Made by a program: the position numbers and the translations under genes. This document shows positions 56,440-64,000 of a DNA stretch of 64,000 nucleotides, piece by piece. The notes below the pieces were generated by a model. It was not told where the DNA came from, ran no database searches, and saw only the letters and a program-made list of their open reading frames with translations. The stretch comes from Bagarius yarrelli (Eukaryota; Chordata; Actinopteri; Siluriformes; Sisoridae): assembly GCA_005784505.1 (NCBI GenBank), contig VCAZ01000018.1, positions 917,316 through 981,315 on the forward strand, read 5' to 3'. The stretch's first letter is position 1, and every line of letters begins with the position of its first letter.

Positions 56440-57480
56440 TTACATCTCAAAGGTATAACTTGAAGGTAAACTTCGGCATGACAAGAATTGGGCCCCGAAA
56501 GTAATCAATTGATTGGGGTGAAAAGGGCTTTTCGAGACATGGGCAAACTTAGAAAATTGACAAATGTAATAAGCAAAGCAAGAATTTATAACAAGAATTT
56601 GATAAGGCAAGTCAAGTACATGGTGTAGGAATCCCAACACAAGATAAAAAAAAATTGACAGAGCTAGTCATATACAGAACTTGACTACACTATGGCAGGA
56701 ACTCGATAAAGCAAGAATCAGACAATAACAGTTTACAGAAAATACCTGGCCAGAACATAACGCATCACATAAAGAAGTAAGCGGGACAAGAATCAGACTT
56801 GACATGGACTTCAGAAGCAGAAAAATACTACAACCAACAAGAACCAGGTTTTGATGAGAACTAGTTTGGTCAGGAACATAAACGTTTAGAAAATGCCGCA
56901 GATTGAGAACTCTGCGGGTCCGATACTTGTGAAGAAAAGAACCTCTGTAGGGCAGGATTCCACTAGCAAAACTAAACAAAACAAGAAAAGACCAGAATTA
57001 GGCAAGTCAGAATAAGAACTTGTATTGGCAAGAACTTGACAGAATAGAACCAAGTTTGACAAGAATTGGAAAAGGCAAATACATAAGGTGAAAAGAACTA
57101 ACTCCGACAAGTACTAGGTAGGCCGAATACTTGACAGAATAAAAAATAGCTCTGATGGGAGCTAAAAACTAAAAAACAAAAAAATTATGTCTGAAAGTGC
57201 AGAACAACATAAAGACAAGACGGAAGAACCTGACAAAAAATAGGCAGGATAAACACCTGATTGGATCGCCTGATTGGAACTAGGCCCAATTGGAAACAAG
57301 GTATGATGAGAATTAGGTCTGATGTAAACTAGGTAGGACAAGAGCTTGGCAAGAAAACTCTATGACAAAAATAGGCAGGAAAAGAACTAGGTCTGAAAGA
57401 ACTTTGAAGGATAGAACAGTGGTTATGGTGGCAAATAAAGTAGACCTGGACAAGACAAGGCCATGACGAGACAAAAACTA
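56440..57480 (+). repeat. Highly degenerate ~1-kb minisatellite (unit about 20 bp)
   Basis: The interval is built from recurring words gacaagaa, aagaacttgac, aggcaggac, actaggtctga and gaactagg with little else, e.g. gcaagaacttgacagaatag, ggacaagagcttggcaagaa, aataggcaggaaaagaac. The unit is too diverged to fix by eye. Minus-strand frames of 66-103 codons rich in Leu/Phe/Cys are artefacts. Confidence 0.6.
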
Positions 57481-57756
57481 GACAGTGTTTGACTTCAGTT
57501 CAATTTCTATGCACGGTGGGTCCATGCTGTTGCAGACAGATCCATTATAAATAAGAATATTGGCCTTTAATGCACTGCATGTGGACTGATGTAATGCACT
57601 GCCTTAAAATGTTTATTGAGTTACTTGGGCACATATTAATTTGGACTGTCACTTTAGATGAGTGTCATGGATGCATTACTGGCCGATTGCACCAATTCTC
57701 CCTTTTCTAAAAGTACAGGAATGGCATACCTGTAGCTTCCACATGGCCACCAGCAG
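57481..57756. other. No recognised feature
   Basis: Unique sequence between a minisatellite and a MITE. Confidence 0.45.
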
Positions 57757-58221
57757 TTAGTGGTACCTTGACAAACAAGTGTCCCAACTAATAAGACACG
57801 AGTCGTCTCTCGGACAATTGTTTTGCGTTGCGAGCTAAAATTCGTGTTACGATCCAGCTTTAGACACCCAACTGCTAGTTAGCGTAGCGAACACCACGGT
57901 AAACGCTGTATCATCCACCCAGCATCCATGTCTCACTCGATAGCTAGTCACACATGCGCGTTAGCATGTGGAGTCGTCTGTTCTCCAAGGTAAATGCTGT
58001 ACATTATACTTTGTTTTTATACAATATTCGTTACTTGTAAGTTTATTTTTCTTATTCAAAAACATGTAACAGAGAAAAATTTGGTGTTTTTTTGGGGATC
58101 CGGAATGAATTAATGGCATTTTAGTTCATTTCAATGGGGAAAAATTGATTTGACATACGAGTAATTTGAGTTACGACCTCCGTCACGGAACCAATTAAAC
58201 TGGTAAGTCAAGGCACCAGTG
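57757..58221 (+). mobile_element. MITE with GTGGTACCTTGAC termini
   Basis: Left end tagtggtaccttgacaaaca and right end gtaagtcaaggcaccagtg are inverted. Subterminal regions carry acgagtcgtctctcgg and gacatacgagtaatttgagt, typical of the fish element family beginning CAGTGGTACCTCGAC. A ~465-bp non-coding copy; the middle includes ttagcg-rich sequence shared with 37306-37436. Confidence 0.7.
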
Positions 58222-58714
58222 TATTTCTTTCTTAATACCAGTCGGAATAAATAAACTCTTATTCCACAAAGCCTGGATTCTTTTCATTGTACTAATTTTG
58301 TTTGTTTCCATTTTTTTCCATACATCAATTTCATTCCCATTTTGCAGTATTTTAGAAACAAAGGGTTTTTTATTTAATGCATTTAAAGGTATTGTAAATA
58401 TTGGTTAGTCTTGCTCAAGGCAGCTTTTTATGAGAACAGATGTTGGCTGTTCTGATTAGAATGATTATTGGAGATTTGTGGGCTGAAGAATTAAAGAAAA
58501 CAACCCCATCTACAAATTCTGGTATACCTAACCACCCTAATTTCCAGGAATTTCTCATTTTTATTAGATTGTGAATCAGTGGTACTAGACAGATTTCTTT
58601 TTCATCAGATTTCATTCCAAGATCAGTTATAAATCTAAGATTTAATTATTAATTTAAAATTATTTTTTATTTATCTAATTGCAAAACATTACATAATCTA
58701 ATCATCAGCAGGAA
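58222..58714. other. No recognised feature
   Basis: AT-rich; nothing supported. Confidence 0.4.
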
Positions 58715-58885
58715 ACATTTTACATTTATGGCATTTGGGGACGTCCTTATCCAGGGCAACTTACATTTATCTCATTTATACAAGTGAGCAATTGGGGGTT
58801 GAGGGCCTTGCTCAGGGGCCCAGCAGTGGTGGCTTGGTGAAGCTGGAAATCGAACCCACAATCCAACACTTCCCCACCATTTTAT
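58715..58885 (-). mobile_element. tRNA-derived SINE, near full length
   Basis: Reverse copy: tttacatttatggcatttgg, gacgtccttatccagggcaa, gagcaattgggggttgaggg, cttgctcaggggcccagcag, ctggaaatcgaacccacaat. Right end of the head lost. Confidence 0.85.
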
Positions 58886-61424
58886 TCAGTGTTTAATTTT
58901 GGCTCTAAAATGAATCCAGGAAGTGAATTATTAATGCACATAATCATTTTTTTTTTATTAATTCATATTATAATTCATTTAAATGTGTACACTATGTCCT
59001 TTTTTTTTTACAAAAAAAAAAAAAAAAGAAAAAAGAATCCAATATTTTATTATAAATTGGTTTTATTTTAATATAATTAAAACAAATGTTAATAAATGAA
59101 AAAACAAAACCAATGACCGGGTTTAACGGTGACCTGGTGTACTTTTTATTTTGTTCTTGGGTTTATGCCACTTTGCTGTCCTAAATTTGAAAATACGTGT
59201 AAACCAGAAAAACACGTCACCTATTTCCACTAATGTCGCTGTGTTTCAGGCTACATAAATCGTCCTTAAATAAATTACAGCTGCTAAACTCAGCTCGGTG
59301 GGTGGAACATGTGGAACCTACCCTATATTTTATAAATAGATCAGTGCAAACCTATTAAGTCATTAGTTCCTAATGATGGTTCCACTCCCCTCTGAGGATT
59401 TAAAGTGTAATAGGGGTTAACATGGATGGATAAGTGATAATTGATTGGAGAGAAGGTCACAGCACTATTGATCATTTATAAATCATTATCTTTGTGTGTT
59501 ACAGTAAATAAATATTCAATTAATTCGAAAATAATAACTAATTTAATTAATTGTAAGACCAGAAACCGAAAAGACAAACTATAAGAAAACAAGAAACTTG
59601 GAACATGTTTTGGAACAATAGAAAGGGCATATATTAGCGACTAGCATTAGCAACTAGCATTCAAACCTAGGAAGACGATGGAAATGATCTTTACAGCATT
59701 AGCTGTACAGGAGGAAACCTGGACACAACTATGAAAAAATTCACCAATGACCAGACAGTTTTGACACCATCTGGTGGTTCTTGGGGGGAACCTTTTACAA
59801 CTGGACAACAAAACAAGTACAGGATGTAAATTTGGGGTTTAAAGTCTACATCCAAGCAGATAAGGTACTTGGTACTATTAAATAACCTGAAATACTTTAA
59901 GACCCAACCATGTTGTAAAGAGAAGGTCAAACAGTTAAAGGTACTATACCACCAACCATGCCTACCCTAACCAAAAATATCCAGTCTGAGCTGGGGATGT
60001 CTACAGAATCAAACTACTTGGGTGAAAAATTCAGTAATTAGCAATTTGTAGGACTAAAACACACAACATTTAGCTTGACATTTTTATGAAACAAACTTCA
60101 GCACCCCAGGGGAACAACCACCACCACCACAAACACATAAAAAAGTTTTCTGTACAGAAAACGAAGAAAATCCAAAGCACATCCAGTGGTGGAAAATTTG
60201 GTGCATTACAATTATTGTTGGCCCAAAGGCAGGAGACACCCTGGACAGCATTTCAACCCTTTTAAAAGGTGCAATCACAGACTGCAGATAATGTACAGAT
60301 GCTAATTAGCTAACACTGCAAAATCAAAAGTGGATATGTAACCTCTGACCCTGAAGGTTTAAAGGCAAATTTTATAACAATGTTACATTTTGACACAAAT
60401 GAAAACAGATTTACACTAGTTCAATAGTCGGGACAAATTTTTGAATTGCAGCAAGAAAAATCTCAGTGAAAGACGCTTTGGTTGGCTGTTTTCCACCACA
60501 GCATTAAGCAATTGTAAAGCGCTCCAGAACCCAAGTTCACAAAAGTAATGGTTTCTAAATGAAAGCTGACTGACTTGCACACTTCAAAGATTAGTGGAAT
60601 TACTTCCATTTTATTTTCGTTGCAGTTCAGGCTGCATTAATGAGCGCCCTTCATTTCATGTTATTAAACTGTATTAAAATCCAATTAAGGTGTAGCGGCA
60701 CAATGAAAAATAACGATGCTTTCATTGCCAGGGGTCTGTACTTGAATGAAATATTTCCACGCATTCAAATTCTTGTTTATTAGAGGTGGCAGTAGGAAAT
60801 AATGATCGAAGTTTGATTTTTATATTCATTTGAAATGTTATATAAAGTTATGTGTTGTTTGGCGGGTGTGATAAGTTTAGCGTGTTGGCTTTAATAACGT
60901 ACGTAAGATGCATCACATCCACGTTTGTTGTTATAATAGGAATAAAACCAGTCGGATTTTAAATTCGTCCAGCTAGCTGGCCCACAATAACGTTAGCATT
61001 TTTCTGTCATTTGATTGGTTGATCAGCACATGTCTGTAACAATCCGCACACATTAATATATTTGAATTAGAATTTTTACTCCCACAATGGCTGACGGGGG
61101 AGAAATAAACTTGGTCTCGGCCTAAAAATTTTCCGTATTTTCCGGAAAAGTTGTAGGTGGTTTGAAGAGTTCGGTACCCTGAAGATAACTAGCTTGCCTC
61201 AGTGCGGGAAAGGGTTTATTCCCCACTTCCAGACCAGCGCCGCCGAGCGGTAACACTGACTTACAGCCTTTAACTGTCTGATAGATTTTATTGATATCTG
61301 TAATGTTTTTCTGATGTTATATTAATATATAACATAAATATTGATTCTGAACTGCTCCAGATGTTGTAGGTGGTACAGTTGTGGTTGTAGTGTAGAGGTT
61401 TGGAGTTGTGTGTTAACGGGTTTC
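58886..61424. other. No gene; candidate conserved element
   Basis: A15 near 59013; TTAGC words near 59640; 60560-60785 listed in findings as a candidate conserved element. The 61130-61424 part may belong to the neighbouring family Y repeat but has no second copy here. Confidence 0.3.
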
Positions 61425-61680
61425 TTGTCCCTCTGTCTGTAATTCCACGCCGTGTTATATTGTGTGTTTGTTTAGTATTGATGTGTTTCTATTATTGTGA
61501 TGTGATAGTGGGGGTATTAAGAGGTGTATCAGTTGGGGTAAATCCACACTGAAGAACCAGCTACCAAATGCACTGCCCGCCACTGATTTGGTCTCATTTC
61601 TCATTGTTTTGATCTGGAAAATTTGCTCAAGATTTATTGACACCCTCTGACCAATCAGAATCCAGAATTTAAGTGTTTTA
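61425..61680 (+). mobile_element. Family Y interspersed repeat, plus copy
   Basis: Inverse of 32693-32870 over 61425-61590 (gtttgtttagtattgatgtg, tgatagtgggggtattaaga, aaatccacactgaag, cactgcccgccactgat); continues to tctgaccaatcagaatccag, which recurs at 22275. Confidence 0.6.
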
Positions 61681-62544
61681 GTCGTGCTGACTGTTTGACA
61701 GAAGGTAGGTTAGAATATTAAGGTGGGTTAGAATATTTTTCTAAGATTGAATTCAAACCCAATTTCTTCTCCTTTCCCGTAGTATCTGAATTGAAGTATG
61801 ATGTGTCTTCTAACGTCTCCATGTTTATTATGGTTCCACATTTCAAGGCTTTCTTTCTGGCTTTTCAATTTCAGCACTAAAGTGTTTTTTTTGCCGTGGT
61901 TGCTATGTTTGGATGGATGGATGGATGGATGGATGGATGAATGATGCGTTCGAGTGATTTCGTTCAGAACTGTAAGATTCTATAAGCTTTATATAAGTCT
62001 GATGTGGGTCCTTAAATGAAAAGCAATATACACTGTTTCTCATCATACCTGCTATGTCTTACTGCAGATCCAAAATAAAGAAGCAGAGGTTCTAAATGTT
62101 CATCGTCTAACAAACAAACAAAAAAAAATAACAAGATTGATTATTAATAATTGCCTGGAAAATAAAAATAAAAAAAATTTAGGAATTTCCTGTTTTAATG
62201 TAACAGGTGTACAAGTTGTGTATTTTGTGCATTTTTTTGTCTGATAAAGTACCTGTTTGTGGTGTTTTACCAGTTGTAGTGTTTCGACATTTAAAATGCG
62301 CTCTGTTCTCTGTACACCTTACAGCAAAGGCAAATGCAATTTGTTAACCTGATGCGAGGTAACGGGATTAACACCTATCAACTCAAGTGTGTCCAGTCTT
62401 TCCGACTCCCTGATGCAATCTCTGCACCGTTTCATCTCTTCCCTGCAGGTGGCTTTGATCTGTTAGTTATAAGCAGTTCTATTTACAGCCACCTCTCAGC
62501 TCGGCATGTGTACACAAACACCAAAGCGCACCCGTATGTGGTGT
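61681..62544. other. No gene; (GGAT)n microsatellite
   Basis: (GGAT)n of about seven units at 61910-61940; an 84-codon frame at 62334-62588 has no domain signal. Confidence 0.4.
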
Positions 62545-63260
62545 TTGAACATCCCATTTCAGATGTAGTCTCACTTCTCCTCCTATAATAACCTTCACAC
62601 GTCTGCAAAGTGTGTTGTGTGACTGTGGGGATTTGATCCTACAGTCACAGTAGGGTGAGTGAGATCAGACACTAATGTTGAGGTGAGGAAATCTGGGGTT
62701 CATTTAGGGTTCCAGTTTATCCCAAAGGTGTTCAGTTTAAAGGGGTTGAGTCAGAATCAGGACTCTGCAGAGGACTTTAAGTCAGAGTCAGGACTCTGGA
62801 GTGTTCTCAGGCATTGTCATGCTGGAAGAGTGTTTGGGTATTCTAGGTCTAGTGGCGCCATAATGTTTATGAAAAGAGATGTTCTAGACAACCGGGTGCT
62901 TCAGACTTCATGGAAACTCTCACTCTTGAATGAGACATTAGTTTGGCTCAGGTTACCAGTATACTAATGTTGAGGTGGGGAAGTCTGGGGTTTAGCCGAG
63001 GTTCCAGTTCATCCCAAAGGTGTTCCGTTTAAAGGGGTTGTGTCAGAATCAGGACTCTGCAGAGGAAAAACTGGAGTGTTCTGCGAAATGAAAAGATATT
63101 ATGTCTTTATGTAGTTTAGGGGTTTTGTGCACAGAGGTTTTGTCATGCTGGAACCGTTTTGGGGTCTCTTAGGTCTAGTGACGGCATAATGTTTACGAAC
63201 AGATATGTTCTAGACAACCTGGTGCTTCAGAAAACTCTCACTTTTGACTTAGACACCATT
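62545..63260 (-). pseudogene. Tc1-like transposase C-terminal relic, tandemly duplicated
   Basis: The complement corresponds to the Tc1-family catalytic end (the DLNPIEHLWDEL block appears as the decayed complement of cccaaaggtgttccgttt and aggggttgtgtcagaatc). Two head-to-tail copies: actaatgttgaggtg starts at 62671 and 62963 (292-bp shift), and ttctagacaacc at 62882 and 63208. The second copy keeps a piece (gtctttatgtagtttagggg) that the first has lost. Frames are broken; no active transposase. Confidence 0.75.
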
Positions 63261-64000
63261 TTGGCTCAGGCCACCAGTTTATCACCAAGAGATGCTATAC
63301 TTGAGAATGCTTATGTTGCTAACAATGGACAAACACAACAAGGCAGCAAAGTGTAGGATTTGAACCCGAGTTTTTTTGGTTTTGTTCAGTCTCCCAAATA
63401 CATCCTGGTGGATTATACGGATGTCTTTTCAGGTAAGTTTCACACCTTATATCTGGATCCTGGCTTTGAGTCATAAAGATAAAAGGATCAATAAATTCCA
63501 ACACAAAATAAATTTTACTCTTATATAAAAAGTGGAATATTTTAGCTGCAATCCCCAACCCTAGTAAATGTGGCATTTCCTGATAATAGGTGGACTGCCA
63601 TGATTTACTGCTTTATCCCAAAATGAGAGCTTTCACTGCCTGAGGATTGAAATATCTCTGGCTATAAAAACTTAATAGAATTTGAGCTCTTTCTGCGGTG
63701 CAGCCATTACGAGTGAGTCTCCCGCTGAGAGGAATTGAAAGGGATTCTGTGATTGAGTGGTTTTAGTGGAAAGCCATCAATCAGTCATCTATCAACCTCT
63801 CTCTAATCACTGATATTCCAAATGATGGAACAAACTGGGACCGACATCAAATCATGTAGGAGTACTGGGATTTTTTTGAAAATTAGAACCATGTCTATAA
63901 TTATGTCATTTGAAGAATGTCAGGTCCATTTCTACCAGTTAGCCTCCATAAACAAAATAAATAGGGGAATGCTTTAAAGCCTAAAACAATGTTGGAAAGT
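63261..64000. other. No recognised feature
   Basis: Unique sequence. An AG|GTAAGT string (cttttcaggtaagt) lies at 63426-63438 behind a short pyrimidine run. Nothing else supported. Confidence 0.35.

Overview
This window is vertebrate nuclear DNA, almost certainly from a teleost fish. It is AT-rich and has no operon-like layout, no ribosome binding sites and no open reading frame that looks like a real protein. The two longest reading frames (253 and 247 codons) are read-throughs of simple repeats. The fish assignment rests on the repeats: V-SINEs with the conserved central block shared by fish SINEs, a tRNA-derived SINE of the kind I know from ostariophysan (especially catfish) genomes, fish-type RTE and L2/Rex-like LINE relics, Tc1-like transposase relics, and palindromic hAT-like and PIF/Harbinger-like MITEs. 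Catfish is my best guess at order level, but it is inference. I see no host exon, tRNA, rRNA, CRISPR array or intact mobile element gene. The window reads as a long intron or an intergenic gene desert.

Layout. 1-5 kb: a foldback element with an inner hairpin, a hAT-like MITE, an unclassified repeat family and two SINEs, then a Harbinger-like MITE. 5.7-6.3 kb: a SINE and a LINE reverse-transcriptase relic. 7.5-11.2 kb: a MITE, a V-SINE with target-site duplication, a LINE 3' end, and a stretch packed with TTAGC/GCTAA words. 12.0-13.14 kb: a large CT tract with a 0.34-kb internal duplication. 14-18 kb: MITEs and SINEs. 19-20 kb: an RTE LINE relic whose own codons have been amplified into a 36-bp-derived minisatellite. 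22.5-23.1 kb: a duplicated GGAT block. 24.8-25.5 kb: a degenerate minisatellite. 27.6-28.4 kb: LINE 3' end. 30-32.9 kb: Tc1 relic split by a duplicated AT-rich insert, then a long foldback between oppositely oriented SINE pieces. 34-35 kb: CCAT array. 36-37.5 kb: SINE cluster. 38-50 kb: scattered SINEs, MITEs and hairpins. 50.7-51.4 kb: a second GGAT-type array. 52-58 kb: V-SINE, a recursive-splice-like site, a 1-kb degenerate minisatellite and a MITE. 61-63.3 kb: an interspersed repeat and a tandemly duplicated Tc1 relic.

The genes do not work together in any sense here: every coding trace is a dead transposon. The most informative signals are structural. Local tandem duplications of about 0.25-0.35 kb recur at six or so sites, a LINE coding segment has become a higher-order minisatellite, several long palindromes could form double-stranded RNA if transcribed, and a polypyrimidine-AG|GTAAGT signature near 53.88 kb could be a recursive splice site if the window lies in a plus-strand intron. 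Several unique stretches rich in homeodomain and POU-like words are candidate conserved noncoding elements, which only a cross-species alignment can confirm.
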